64,000 bases of DNA from Conus ventricosus (Eukaryota; Mollusca; Gastropoda; Neogastropoda; Conidae). The notes beneath the pieces were generated by a model. The model saw only the letters and a program-made list of their open reading frames with translations. It ran no database searches and was not told where the DNA came from. Made by a program: the position numbers and the translations under genes. The stretch is taken from NCBI GenBank assembly GCA_018398815.1, contig CM031628.1, forward strand, positions 6,512,914 through 6,576,913. The letters are read 5' to 3'. Shown one piece after another: positions 48,001 through 60,789 of the stretch (its first letter is position 1; the number at the start of each line of letters is the position of its first letter).

Positions 48001-49000
48001 NNNNNNNNNNNNNNNNNNNNNNNNNNNNNNNNNNNNNNNNNNNNNNNNNNNNNNNNNNNNNNNNNNNNNNNNNNNNNNNNNNNNNNNNNNNNNNNNNNNN
48101 NNNNNNNNNNNNNNNNNNNNNNNNNNNNNNNNNNNNNNNNNNNNNNNNNNNNNNNNNNNNNNNNNNNNNNNNNNNNNNNNNNNNNNNNNNNNNNNNNNNN
48201 NNNNNNNNNNNNNNNNNNNNNNNNNNNNNNNNNNNNNNNNNNNNNNNNNNNNNNNNNNNNNNNNNNNNNNNNNNNNNNNNNNNNNNNNNNNNNNNNNNNN
48301 NNNNNNNNNNNNNNNNNNNNNNNNNNNNNNNNNNNNNNNNNNNNNNNNNNNNNNNNNNNNNNNNNNNNNNNNNNNNNNNNNNNNNNNNNNNNNNNNNNNN
48401 NNNNNNNNNNNNNNNNNNNNNNNNNNNNNNNNNNNNNNNNNNNNNNNNNNNNNNNNNNNNNNNNNNNNNNNNNNNNNNNNNNNNNNNNNNNNNNNNNNNN
48501 NNNNNNNNNNNNNNNNNNNNNNNNNNNNNNNNNNNNNNNNNNNNNNNNNNNNNNNNNNNNNNNNNNNNNNNNNNNNNNNNNNNNNNNNNNNNNNNNNNNN
48601 NNNNNNNNNNNNNNNNNNNNNNNNNNNNNNNNNNNNNNNNNNNNNNNNNNNNNNNNNNNNNNNNNNNNNNNNNNNNNNNNNNNNNNNNNNNNNNNNNNNN
48701 NNNNNNNNNNNNNNNNNNNNNNNNNNNNNNNNNNNNNNNNNNNNNNNNNNNNNNNNNNNNNNNNNNNNNNNNNNNNNNNNNNNNNNNNNNNNNNNNNNNN
48801 NNNNNNNNNNNNNNNNNNNNNNNNNNNNNNNNNNNNNNNNNNNNNNNNNNNNNNNNNNNNNNNNNNNNNNNNNNNNNNNNNNNNNNNNNNNNNNNNNNNN
48901 NNNNNNNNNNNNNNNNNNNNNNNNNNNNNNNNNNNNNNNNNNNNNNNNNNNNNNNNNNNNNNNNNNNNNNNNNNNNNNNNNNNNNNNNNNNNNNNNNNNN
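48001..49000. other. Assembly gap (1000 N)
   Basis: Exactly 1000 N between a purine tract and the 52-bp satellite. Confidence 0.99.
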
Positions 49001-51850
49001 CACATCACCCTATCTGATCTACTTCCCTGTCTGTGGTCATCAACATGGGCATTCACATAGCCCTATTGATCTACTGCATGTCTGTGTGTTGTCAACAGGA
49101 CATTCACATAGCCCTTCTGTTTTACTGCATGTCTGTGTGTCGTCAAAAATGACATTCACATAGCCCTATCTGATCTACTGAAAGTCTGTGTGTTGTCAAC
49201 ATGACATTACATAGCCCTATCTGATCTACTGCATGTTTTGTGTGTCGTCAACATGACTTCACATCGCCCTATCTGATACTGCCTGTCTGTGTGTTGTCAA
49301 CATGACATTCACATAGCCTATCTGATCTACTTCATGTCTGGTGTTGTCAACATGACATTTACATAGCCCTGTCTGATCTACTTCATGTCTGTGTGTTGTC
49401 AACAGACATTCACATCACCCTATTTGATCTACTGCATGTCTGTGTGTTGTCAACATGACATTTACATAGCCCTATCGATCTACTTCATGTCTGTGTGGGT
49501 TTTCAACATGACATTTACTAGCCCTGTCTGATCTACTTCATGTCTGGTGTGTTGTCAAATGACATTCACATCACCCTATCTGATCTACTGCATGTTGTGT
49601 GTCGTCAACTTTACATTCAATAGCCCCATCTGATCTACTTCATGTTTTGTGTGTTGTCAACATGGGCATTCACATAGCCCTATTTTTATCTACTTCATGT
49701 TGTGTGTTGTCAACATGACATTCCATCAACCTATCTGTCTACTTAAAGTCTGTGTGTGTCAGATGATTACATAGCCCCGTCTGATCTACTTCATGTCTGT
49801 GTGTTGTCAGCATGACATTTACATAGCCTATCTGAATCTACTTCTTCTGTGTGTTGCAACATGACATTCACAGCCCTGTCTGATTACTTCTGTCTGTGTG
49901 TTGTCAGCATGACTTCACTCACCTATTGATCTATGCATGTCTGTGTGTTGTCAACATGACATTCACCATAGCCCTATCTGATCTACTGATGTCTGTGTGT
50001 CGTCAACATGACATTCACATAAGCCCTATCTGATCTACTGATGTCTTTTGTGTGTCAACATGACATTCATATTAGCCCTATTGATTACTGAAAGTCTGTG
50101 TGTCGTCAACATGACATTCACATAGCCCTATTGATCTTTCTGCATGTCTGTTTTGTCGTCAAATGACATTCACATAGCCCTATTGATTTTACGCATCTCT
50201 GTGTGTTGTCAACATGACATTCACATTAGCCTATCTGATCTACAGCATGTCTGTGTGTTGTCAACATGACATTCACCATAGCCCTATCTGATTAATTTCC
50301 CTGTCTGTGTGTTGTCAGCATGAATTCACATACCCTATCTGATCTACTGCATGTCTGGTGTTGTCAACATGACATTCCCTTAGCCCTATCTGATCCACTG
50401 CATGTCTGTGTGGGTTTTCAGCTGACTTCACTATAGCCCTATCTGATCTACTGCATGTCTGAGTGTTGTCAACATGACATTCACCATAGCCCTAAATTGA
50501 TCTACTTCATGTTGTTGTGTTGTCAGCATGACATTCACATCACCTATCTGATCTACTCATGTCTGTGTGTTGTCAACATGACATTCACATGCCCCATCTG
50601 ATCTACTTCATGCTGTGTGTTCGTCAACATGACATTCACATAAGCCTTCTGATCTGTTTCATGTCTGTGTGTCGTCAACATGACATTCACATAGCCTATC
50701 TGATCTACTTCATGTCTGTGTGTTGTCAACATGACATTACTAGCCTATTGGGTCTACTTCATGTCTGTGTGTTGTCAACATGACATTCACATAGCCCCAT
50801 CTGATCTGCTTCATGTTGTGTGTTCGTCAACATGACATTCACTAGCCCTATCTGATCTACTTCATGTCTGTGTGTTGTCAACATGACATTCACCTAGCCC
50901 TATTGATCTACTGCATGTCTGTGTGTTGTCAACATGACATTCACATAGCCTATCTGATCTACTGCATGTCTGTGTGTGTCAACATGGGCATTCACATAGC
51001 CCTACCTGATCTACGTCATGTCTGTGTGTCAACATGACATTCACATAGCCCTATTGATTACTGCATGTCTGTGTGTTGTCAACATGACATTCAATAGCCC
51101 TATCTGATTACTTTATGTCTGTGTGTTGTCAACATGACATTCACATAGCCCTATTGATCTAGTTCATGTCTGTGTGTTGTCAACATGGGCATTCACATAG
51201 CCTATCTGATCTATTATGTCTGTGTGTTGGGAACAGGGCATTCACATAGCCCCATCTGATCTACTTCATGTCTGGTGTTGTCAACATGACTTCACATACC
51301 CTATCTGATTGTTCATGTCTGTGTTATTGTCAACATGACATTCACATAGCCCTATTGATCTTCTGCTGTTGTGTGTTTTTCAACATGACATTACAAGCCC
51401 TATTGATCTAGTTCATGTCTGTGTGTTGTCAACATGACATTCAATAGCCTATCTGATTACTTCATGTCTGTGTGTCAACAGACATTCACATAGCCTATTT
51501 GATCTAGTTCATGTCTGTGTGTTGTCAACATGACATTCACATACCCCTATTGATCTAGTTCTGTCTGTGTGTTGTCAAATGAATTCACATAGCCCTATCT
51601 GATCTACTGCATGCCCGTGTGTTGTCACATGACATTCCCATAGCCCTATCTGATCTAGTCATGTCTGTGTGTCGTCAACATGACTTCACATAGCCCCATC
51701 TGATCTGTTTTATGTCTGTTGTGTCAACATGACATTCACATAGCCCTATCTGATCTACTTCATGTCTGTGTGTCTTTAACTGACATTCATATAGCCCTAT
51801 CTGATCTATTCATGTCTGTGGTGTTAGTCAACATGACATTCACAACAATC
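49001..51850 (+). repeat. 52-bp satellite, about 55 units
   Basis: Same unit as 21266-21772 but with many one- and two-base deletions and odd replacements (CATGGGCATT for CATGACATT, CTGAAAG for CTGCATG), unlike the clean first array. This fits unpolished long-read sequence. Confidence 0.95.
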
Positions 51851-52069
51851 GGACCGGCTGCCTTTGGGGTGCTCTGCATCCATGAGTCGCATCATGGGAC
51901 ATCAGTGCAGTGACGGAATGAGAAAAACGAGTGAGGGGTTGCCCCCCAAAAAAAAAAAAAAAAAAAAAAAAAAAGAAAAGTAAAAAAGGGAAAATATTTT
52001 TTAAAATTTAACGTCCCTTGAAAAAAAACTGCGAAAGGCATGAGTAAATAGCAAAAAGAGTGTAATCCT

Positions 52070-52072
52070 TGT

Positions 52073-52109
<37 letters not shown>

Positions 52110-52124
52110 ATTGTGTGTATGTGC

Positions 52125-52221
<97 letters not shown>

Positions 52222-52320
52222 GTTTTGGGTGTGTGTATTTGTGAATGTGGGAGGGTAGGTGGGTGTGCCTGTGCGTGTGTATGAGGAGACAGAGAGAGTG
52301 AGAGACAGAGAGACAGAGAG

Positions 52321-52391
<71 letters not shown>

Positions 52392-52443
52392 GAGACAGAG
52401 ACAGAAAAAAAAAGGGAGGGAGAGATAGATAGAGTGTGTGTGC

Positions 52444-52501
<58 letters not shown>

Positions 52502-52525
52502 GAGGAGAGAGAGAGAAAAGAGAGT
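52070..52525. repeat. CT - GT - GA microsatellite triplet, copy 2
   Basis: CT 52074-52108, GT 52118-52235, GA/GACA 52285-52525. Copy of 22014-22415 with different tract lengths. Confidence 0.94.
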
Positions 52526-53858
52526 CCAAAGTCCTAGAAATAAAACTTAAAGAAATCACAACTCTGTCCCGTTCAAAAACAAAACGACAATTAAAGCTAC
52601 AGCACTCATGTAACTTTGTTGCTAACAACCTACACCACCTGTTCTGCTGAGCAAATGGAAAAATACACAGAATTCTGACTAAAGATTGAAGATAGGCTCA
52701 GAGAATGCAAAGTAAATAAATTAAAATACGTGAATACTGTTTCTCCATTATTTCTCAAAAAGTATCATTTCCATTGTCCTCCTTTGAAACACGCAAGTCC
52801 TGCAAAAGATTATAACACCCCGAAATACAAAAACTTGTGTCGTGGGGAGAAAAAAAAAAGCATTCTGCTTGTTGTACTCGTCTTATATGTTGTTGCTGCT
52901 TTTGTGCATACTTCTTGAATAAATCGTTTAAACCAAAAAAAAAAAAATCAAAGGGCTACCTACATGGCTCCGAATACGGGAAAGGTTTTTTTTTTCTGTT
53001 TTTTTTTTTTTTTAAAAAAACTTTATTGCACGAAAAACTGTGTTCCATTGTTCTGAATTTGCAATAAGTTAATGTTCAACTAGAGTAAAATTTTAAAGAG
53101 CACAAAATTAAAACATTCACGTCAGTCAAATGAACCAAAAATTAGCCCTGCACACTTTAAAAAAAAATTTAAAACAACAACAACACTCTATTCAAAAATT
53201 TTACTTCAGTTTCTTACTCTATATGTCATTCACCTGTTATGGATACGTGAGTTGTCACTCTTTATATCAATGCAACATTTCAAAACTTAAACCACTGTGG
53301 TGACAGGATAGATGTTTTGGGCCAAAATGAAGATTTAAAACCCAGGCAACCATAAGAAATGCCTCACCCTGACAAAGCAATTTGACTGTAATTGTTCTGT
53401 CTTAAAAGGAGACACACCTTCCCAGATCGAAATTTGGGCACTCAGAAATTTCCCTCCAACTTACGATTGTTGTCCAAACATAGTCAGTGTGCAGTCCCAA
53501 ATCTTGCCAAGTCTCGGAGGTTGAACAATTTTGCCAGGTTTGATCAAATCTCCTGAGACGTAAACACATCGCACTTATAATCAGGCCTAAGAAATTTAAA
53601 AAAAAGAGCTACACAGTTTTTTTGTGAAGCACGTACAACTTCATTTTTAAGCCCTAACCCCTGGCTAAAACTATCATTCGAAATTTATAGCCAGGGCCTT
53701 GTGGGTATAGGTGAAGGTTTAAAGTGGGGACAAGTCCCTTTTGGGTATAGGTGAAGGTGAAATGGGGACGATTCCGACGGTCGAAAGTTCCTGTTCATTG
53801 TGTCCATTGTAAGATGATCAAATGTACGGCATAAAACTGAAAATCTAGCGTTTGACCG

Positions 53859-53901
<43 letters not shown>

Positions 53902-53945
53902 ACACACACACAAAACACACACACACACACACACACAACCCACAC

Positions 53946-53977
<32 letters not shown>

Positions 53978-54076
53978 ACACAGAGTGGAGGGCTGTCTGT
54001 CATTTGTTTCTTTCTTTCTAACGTGGGCAGGCATCAAAACGACTCACAACACGATGCCAGAATGTCATGAACTTAC
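52526..54076. other. Unassigned part of copy 2
   Basis: Matches 22416-23873 with many indels; (CA)n at 53858-53985. No gene recognised. Confidence 0.5.
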
Positions 54077-54319
54077 CGTTGCTGGAGCCCATGGTATTTC
54101 TGATGAAAATAGCATCACTGCCACCAGTGGGATTGCTGGGGCCAGTGTGACGTGGGAGGACTGTTGGAACTGGTGGGATCATTGGGACCTGTGTGGTTTG
54201 AAAGTGTCTGCGCAAATGCAGAGATAACGGATTCATAGTTAGTGCAATAATGATAAAACCTGGCCACAGCTGTATTTTGAGAAAAGACGTAAATCCCTGG
54301 TCACATTGACCTGACGTGG
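54077..54319 (-). CDS. Second copy of possible tail exon
   Basis: Counterpart of 23874-24126. The donor CAACG|GTAAGT is intact. The frame next to it reads VPTVLPRHTGPSNPTGG and SDAIFIRNTMGSSNG. Indels relative to copy 1 shift frames, so neither copy shows one clean frame across the exon. Confidence 0.33.
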
Positions 54320-54564
54320 CTGTTGCTTTGGGACACAAAAAGGGACTGAGATGAAAGAATTCATCGTGAGCACCCTCCCTCCCCTTCCCTCCCTTTTCCC
54401 GATACCACCTCCCTTCCCCCCCCCACCCCCTTCACCCCTACCGTCTTCCCATTCCCCCCCCCACCCCGCCCCCGTTCTTTTTACTTCCTCCCTTTCATCC
54501 ATTTCACTGCCATAATTCAATGTTTTCTTTTTATCGGACAAGAAATATGCAGACATTGTCTCAC

Positions 54565-54714
54565 CAGCACACGGCAATGCCCATCGCCACTTCCACACCA
54601 GGATGCGACAACGATAATGATGATGATGATGACAGCCAACCCACGCACAGTCCAACGGCAAATCCCAAATAAGGACGGGGCGTCACTCTCTGAAACCTGA
54701 AGATCCATCACCCC
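54565..54714 (-). CDS. Second copy of possible transmembrane exon
   Basis: 150 bases with the same acceptor (TTATCTAG|GG) and donor (GCTG|GTGAGA) as 24374-24523. Hydrophobic LAVIIIIIIVV appears here uninterrupted, then a one-base break before ILVWKWRW. Extra bases elsewhere also shift the frame. Confidence 0.42.
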
Positions 54715-54958
54715 CTAGATAAGCACAAGCATAAAAACAGCTATCAGGAAAGCTTGCAATACAAAAGGGGGTTCATACCAAGCCATTGATGCTTTTAAAC
54801 ATTACAGACATTGTCGGGAATACCTCTGTGCAATGAATCTTGAGATTTCTAGTCATCGGTACTGTCTACTCATCCTTTCTGGAGGCAAAATTCGACTGTT
54901 AGCATGAAATCTCGAAAAAATTTGATAAAAAATCATATAAGAATAATTCCTACTGGCT

Positions 54959-55189
54959 GTTCTTTGCATGCCCACACGGGTCATAAGGTTATTGCCTGGC
55001 CCGTCCAGTCTGAATTACACACACACAACACACACACACACACACACACACACAACACACACACACACACCACACCACACACACACACACACACACACAA
55101 CACCACACACACAGAGAGAAAAAAAAAAAAAAAGGACCCAGAAAACCCCCAACCCAAAAAAAAAAAGAGAGGAGGGAAAAAGGAAGAGA
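54959..55189. repeat. (CA)n and A/purine tracts
   Basis: Interrupted CA at 55017-55112, poly-A rich 55117-55165, then GA-rich to 55200. Low-complexity frames here are not genes. Confidence 0.85.
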
Positions 55190-58100
55190 GAGAGGAGAGA
55201 TGAAGACAGGGGAAAAGGGAGAAAAAGGACACTTGACACTTTTGACACTTTGATTTTTATTGTCATTACCAAACGGTCTTTTGACAAGGGGGGGGAGGTA
55301 ACAGAACAAATTAACTTTTCCCTCTTCCTTTCCTCCCAAACAAATAGTACACATTCTTTCCCAAAGGGTGCACCAAATCAAAGGTTAAAAACAAATAAAT
55401 TCATAACATTTACTTATGTCCTCACGCACAGGAGTAATCCCAATTGAAAAAAAAAGAAAAAAAAAAAGACTAACTCGACCTCCACTCGTTCAAATGATGA
55501 AAAATGTATCTTACTGTTTCTCTTCCACTTGCGATGAAGGAAAATATTCATTCAGATTTCTTATAATGCATTATTTTAAATTTCACTTTCCTCCATCTGT
55601 CTAATTTTCAATGCTTCTGCGATGAATTTCGCAACTGATTTAATTACAAGTTCTCTTCGTGATAAAACACGAGCAACATTTTGTCTTTTCCCCATATCTA
55701 AGGGGAAAAAGTGAACAATTTGTCCGCACTTCATTATAAGCAGTACAGTGGAACAGAAAGTTTTTTCTTCGTCATCAATAATGTGTCTACATGCAGGACA
55801 AGGAGATTCTGTGGAGTTTCAATTCAAACCATCTTTTGTTCGCATTAAAACCTAAAGTTCTCAACCTAAATCTTGCGTTAATTTATTCTGTGCCATCTAT
55901 CTTTTTATGACTTGAGAAACTTTTCAGAATGAAACACATTCTTAAATGAGAAAAACCAGCGTTTTTTTCTTTACTTTCCATATCTGGAGTGCCAATTCTG
56001 TTTATAAAGAACAAATAAGCCTGTCTTTAAATTCCGCAATAAACTGAGCTCATTCCCTACTTCCGGGGCCATCCACACTATTCCAAAACCCTGTTCTGAA
56101 AGGACTTCTTTACTTTATGAGCCCAGTTTTCTTTACCTTTTTCCATTTCTAAAAGCATCATATCATAGGCTTGCCTGTTTAAAACGGGATGGGGTAAGCT
56201 TCAAGATCTTCAACCAGTACTTAATACATTTCACAAATGTACTTATGTACAAAGGGTATCTGCCCATCTCTCCATATAAAACGGTGTTGTTGATGAAAAA
56301 GGTACTTGAAGGAAACGCTTAATAGCTTTACGTATGTATTTTTTTCCATCATCAAATTTTATTGTAAGCCCCAAATTTCAGCTGCATATGTAAGAAGAGG
56401 TTTTTATCTGGTGTATCAAACATTTTCCAAAATATACTACAGTCTGTACAATTTAGTTTTCTCGGGATTTCAGGAATTTCAATAGTACCTTTTTTCCCTT
56501 TTCTTAGAGATTCTTCCCTATGCGTAGCGGAAAGTTTATTTTTTTGGGAAAATTTTCATTCCAAGATATTTATATGAATTAACTACTTGAAGGTCTGCAT
56601 TTTCCATAAGACCATTTTTTCACACATTTGATAGGTGGCCACCCATTCTAAAGACCACTATATTTGTCTTATCCAAGTTAACTGTAAACCCTAAGCGATC
56701 TGCTTCTTCTTTCAATACATTTAGTTGGCTTTGCAAACCTACTACTGTTCCGGACAGAAGAACAACATCATCAGCATTACAGTAATAAACAAATTTCCCA
56801 ATTTTGCTCCAGGTATTATCTGGTTTCCATGTCTGCCTTTGCGGGACATTCCCAGCCCAATTCGTTTATGAAAAAAGAAAAACAATTGTGGACTCAACAA
56901 GCATCCTTGTTTTACTCCATTTGGACAATCAAAATAATCTGAATACTCATTTCTTCACACGCACACTCCCAGCACTGAGTTGTTGACCCCTCTAATGGCC
57001 ATGAATTTACTATTAACACCACATTTTACGGAGTACATTCCACAGAGTATTTCGATTTACCGAGTCAAGCCTTTTGAAATCTACAAATGCAATGTAGGCT
57101 TCGATTTGCAAAATTAGATGTTTTTAATCAAAGATATAGTGTAATTATATGGTCTATGGTGCTGTAACTGGTTCTAAAACCTGTTGTTCTTCCAATATTT
57201 TTTCTTCAGTTTCGCCCTTCAGTTAATCTTGTATTTAGTTGTGAGTGTAGATTTTATTTTAAAATGCTGGTAAGTGATACTCCACGATAGTTGTCGGGAT
57301 TGTTCACGTCCCCTTTTTTATAAATTGGTACAATAATTGATTTAGCCCACTCTGATGGAAAGATGCCATTATCAAAAAGTTGGGCAAATAAATGAACAAG
57401 GAAATTGATTACGTTGTGTTTGCTTTTCAACATTTCTGAAAATTTTCTATCTGGTCCTGCACTCTTTCCTAATTTTAAATGTTTATTCCACGCAACGACT
57501 TCTTCACTGGAAATAGCTGATTAAATAATGGCTCAGTTTCAATCTCTTCTCCCAAACAACCGGTTCTTCTTCCATACTTTTATTATCAAACTATGAAAAA
57601 CCCGCCCCAAAAATGGTCATGCCACTGTTGAATGAGATTCGTTTATACACAAAAACTCTTTTTATTTACAGATTTATCATGACCAGAACATTTTAGAATC
57701 ACTGACTGAATTTTTAGTTTTCTTTAACCTACTTTCTTTAAACTCCAGTTCCTTCGTTTTCCTTAGTGTAACATACTCTTTACGTGATACAGCGTATTCT
57801 CCTCTTTTCTTACTTTTTCCTTGCTGTTTTGCACCTCTGAAATCTTTTTATAACCTTTTAACTTCCTGTTTCTTTCGTTCGCAAATCATTTCAACCAGTC
57901 ATTGTATGTTCTGCTGCCTCTGCGAATAAATCGAACCATACAAGCTGCGGCCCCCGCACAAGGCACTGACAAAATTTTTTTTTAGACTCTCTTCACATTA
58001 ATTTGCAGTAACTGACGCGCTTTTTGCATGCTGTCTAGAAATTATCACATTCAAGTTCATTTCTGAATATACCCCGCATATTCATCAGCCCCGACAATTT

Positions 58101-58450
58101 TTTTTCACATTGTTCTGGGGAATCCTCTTCTCTAATTTACAACATTACTTCTCCATATAGTTCAGTTGGTAAGTGCCATTTAATAAATTTCAATCACCAA
58201 TGTGTAATCAAAGTTTGACAACAAGCCATTTTTGAACCAGTATGTAATCGATCACACTACATCCGTTTTGGAGACACAAAAGTATACTCGGCCTCACTAT
58301 CACCATACAAAAAACCTTTAAATGCTCAAGTCGAAACATGATACAGAAATCCAACAATGTTTTTGCCAAAATTGTGTTGATAACTGTGTCTTTAGAGCAA
58401 CGTATGCAATTGTCGTCATCCACATTAACTTTTTCCCCTACAGCTCACAT
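55190..58450 (-). pseudogene. LINE with endonuclease, RT and zinc C-terminus
   Basis: On -, from 58450 downwards: endonuclease end (DDDNCIRCSKDT, TLLDFCIMFRLEHL, CSVIDYILVQKWLVV), a long linker, then RT blocks. These are KLGKSAGPDRKFSEMLKSKH (about 57440), WAKSIIVPIYKKGDVNNPDN with YRGVSL (about 57320), NGVKQGCLLSP with FFINE (about 56900), and active-site ADDVVLLSGTVVG (about 56770). Later come LTYAAEIWGLQ (about 56380) and a C-terminal CPACRHIIDDEEKTF zinc-binding start (about 55790). The 3' UTR has GACAATAAAAATC (about 55255) then CT-rich sequence. Single-base indels are dense, as elsewhere after gap 2, so some breaks may be sequencing errors. A 5'-truncated LINE lacking RNase H; clade uncertain. 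Confidence 0.82.
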
Positions 58451-58567
58451 GAGAGAAGAGATGAGAGAGAGAGAGAGGAGAGAGAGTGGGGAGAGAGTGA
58501 GAGAGAGAGAGAGAGGGAGAGAGGGGGGGGGGGGGGAGGAAAAGGGGAGGAGAGAGAAGAGAAAGAG
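58451..58567. repeat. (GA)n with G-run
   Basis: GA repeats around a G homopolymer at about 58525-58538. Lies at the truncated 5' end of the LINE. Its right side (58568-58600) looks like another LINE 3' end on - (CATGAAAGAGTAAAGATCG). Confidence 0.9.
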
Positions 58568-58657
58568 AACATGAACGATCTTTACTCTTTCATGGACGAA
58601 CAATGATAAGCACAATAGGTTTGTTTATAAACTTGCCCCCCTAGGAAAACCAATGAA

Positions 58658-58675
58658 ATAGTGTGTGTGTGTGTG

Positions 58676-58728
<53 letters not shown>

Positions 58729-58819
58729 GTGGGTGTGTGTGTGTGTGCTGTGTGGGTGGGTGTGGCGGCAGGCCGCGTGTGTGTGTGTGTGTGTGTGTGT
58801 GTGGTTGTGTGTGTGTGTG

Positions 58820-58854
<35 letters not shown>

Positions 58855-58872
58855 GGTGTGTGTGTGTGTCCC
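58658..58872. repeat. (GT)n microsatellite
   Basis: GT repeats with GTTTTG and GGCGGCAGG interruptions. Confidence 0.95.
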
Positions 58873-59069
58873 TTTCATAAATTGTGATTCTAATCTTGTT
58901 CATGTTGCCTCCGGTTTAGTTCGTTCTCTCAAGCCTGTTTACACGCACACGATCTTTTCTCTCATGACCTGGTAGATTTCAACATCTACGACTCCCCCCA
59001 GATCGTGGGTGATCGTGGGTTGAGGGCGTGAGAAATTGGGTTATTTTGGCCACGATAGCCTCCTGGTCC

Positions 59070-59265
59070 GTCCCCTACGCTCTATTACGACTTGACAGGT
59101 TCACGACGATCTGGCACGATCTGACGGGCTTTGTAGAGCCGACATACATACGATATGCCCGACTTCATACGCTCTCACCCCATGCGTTGACACAGTTCCC
59201 CACGCTCTCACACCTCTCATATGCTCTCACACGATCCCCCCACGCTCCCGCAGGAATCTTCTCCT
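59070..59265 (+). repeat. Degenerate ACG-CT decamer cluster, left
   Basis: Words such as CTACGCTCT, TTACGACTTG, ACGATCTGG, CACGATCTGA, CATACGCTCTC and CACGCTCTC recur at roughly 10-20-base steps. Related to 60310-60430. No gene in 58873-59400 otherwise. Confidence 0.6.
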
Positions 59266-59409
59266 ACATCCCAGTCGTGCTTTAAAACGGGCCCGCTTTG
59301 CGACGATCCTCAGTTCGCTCGGTTTAATTCAACTGAGGACAAAACTCAAAAAAGCAACCCAGAGTTCTACCCCGACGTGTTGCCCGATTTTTTTTCCAGA
59401 ACTTCCATC

Positions 59410-59537
59410 ATGTCAGGAAGAGCAGAGGCAAGGGGAAGGCAACAAGGGAGGCAGAGGCAGAAACCCCGAGGCAGGAGGTGAGGCAGACTATCTCCACTTC
59501 CATCAATGACCATGGGCGAAGGACTGACCATTCAGAG
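59410..59537 (+). CDS. Possible first exon, Arg/Gln/Gly-rich
   Basis: ATG at 59410 opens MSGRAEARGRQQGRQRQK, ended in frame by TGA at 59479. A perfect donor CAGAG|GTGAGT lies at 59537, and a one-base error would keep the frame open to it (TISTSINDHGRRTDHSE). Basic, low-complexity N-terminus of unknown function. The zone after gap 2 is indel-rich, so a sequencing error is plausible but unproven. Confidence 0.3.
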
Positions 59538-59709
59538 GTGAGTTTCAACACTGTTTTAATGGGGTGGGGCATTTTTTTTCAGAAAGGGGGTGGGTTTAAA
59601 ATTCATGGAGGTGGGGCCTTATTTTCTATCTTGGGTGGCATTTGTGTACATTTCATATGCATGTGAATTTGTTTTTCCCTCACCTTTTGTTTTTTGTTGT
59701 CATTCACAG

Positions 59710-59975
59710 GTACAGATGAGGCACAAGTGAGGAGGGCCGAGAAACCAGAGCCAGAGCCAGAAAGCCCGAAAGCCAGAGCCAGAGCCAGAACCTGACCGAC
59801 CCGGCCAGCAGGCCAGATTTCAGAGCACCAAGCCCGACGAGGGTGGCCGAGGATGACAACAACCCGGAGCCGTGCGCACCAGGAAGGGGGAGAGAGGAAA
59901 CCAAAGGCACCCCCTGTGATCCTATGACGAGGGGGAGGGTGCAACCACAGGCTGGCCTTCTCGGAAGGAAAGAAA
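59710..59975 (+). CDS. Possible second exon, Glu/Pro/Arg-rich
   Basis: Preceded by a good acceptor (TTTTTTGTTGTCATTCACAG at 59690-59709), giving a 172-base intron. Reads TDEAQVRRAEKPEPEPESPK then, after a stop or frame break, MAEDDNNPEPCAPGRGREE. Disordered composition with GAGCCA repeats; no domain recognised. Could be a host gene or part of an unclassified transposon. Confidence 0.28.
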
Positions 59976-60309
59976 AACTGACCCCCCACCCCCCCCCCGG
60001 GGTTTTTTTAGTAAAGGGAAGCATAAGGTTTTTGGGAAAAATGGGGGGTGTTTTTGTTTGGTGTGTTTTTTTTGGGAGGGGGGGGGGGGGGGGGGGCTTT
60101 GTAGCTTTTCTACACGGGCCAAATTTTTCTGTTCATTTTATTGTAGTCGCATCCAGTCGCAGCATGTCTTCCTGCAAAAGCCATGGGCAGCCACCAGTCT
60201 AGCCTTCTGCGTTCTCTTGCACGTCTCTGGAGTCTCAGCATTTGGTTGAAAAGTTCACCCTGAATGACCAGCCAATGAAATCCCCCTTTATATATCCAGG
60301 GGACATCAC
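59976..60309. other. Unassigned DNA with homopolymers
   Basis: C-run near 59983-59998 and G-run at 60077-60096. No gene recognised. Confidence 0.5.
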
Positions 60310-60430
60310 GGGACACGGTTCCCCACGTCCTTGTACGACCTCGTATGATCTGATACGTATCTGGTACGTTCTCATACGCTCTGGTACTCTCTGCTACGAC
60401 CTGGTACGCTCCTGGTACGATGCATGACCC
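60310..60430 (+). repeat. Degenerate TACGAYCTGG decamer array
   Basis: About ten ~10-base units: TGTACGACCT, CGTATGATCT, GATACGTATCT, GGTACGTTCT, CATACGCTCT, GGTACTCTCT, GCTACGACCT, GGTACGCTCCT, GGTACGATGC. More words of this type lie at 60540-60600, and inverted ones (GGTCGTAGAG, GATCGTG) at 60620-60660. Confidence 0.7.
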
Positions 60431-60465
60431 ATCACCATCGTCCCAAGATCGTACGGGAAATCAAA

Positions 60466-60489
60466 AAGTTACCAACATGTTGGTAACTT
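60466..60489. repeat. Perfect 24-bp palindrome
   Basis: AAGTTACCAACA followed directly by its reverse complement TGTTGGTAACTT, no spacer. It lies between the decamer clusters. Confidence 0.95.
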
Positions 60490-60789
60490 GCAGGCGATCT
60501 CGCATGACTCCAGCCCAGCAGAGGGTAATATCTACATTCTTACCACGACCTTGTACGCTTTTAACACGACTTGCTACGATTCCCTCACGCTCTCCCACGG
60601 TTCCAAAATTTCGGCCGGAAGTGGAATCGTGCCAGGTCGTAGAGAAGAGATCGTGTACGTGTAAATCCTGCTTCACATCTTATGGTCAGGAAGCTTTTTG
60701 CATGGCTTCCATGTGGAGTTACATAAATTAACCAATATTGAATTCTTTTGCATTTATTGATTGACATACAAAGAAGCTGGATTTGCCTC

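Larger units (their letters stand above)
49001..54958 (+). repeat. Duplicated block, copy 2
   Basis: Collinear with 21240-24782: satellite, A-tract, CT/GT/GA cluster, unique part, (CA)n, C-rich tract, receptor-like exons. Contains more satellite units and an extra 55-60-base segment near 53285-53341. Confidence 0.93.

Noticed and set aside
47773..49060. 400-codon frames spanning the second gap
   Set aside because: They consist almost wholly of N plus a GAAA tract.
59410..59481. Histone H2A start (MSGR...)
   Set aside because: Only the first four residues agree; the rest is Arg/Gln repeats without a histone fold.
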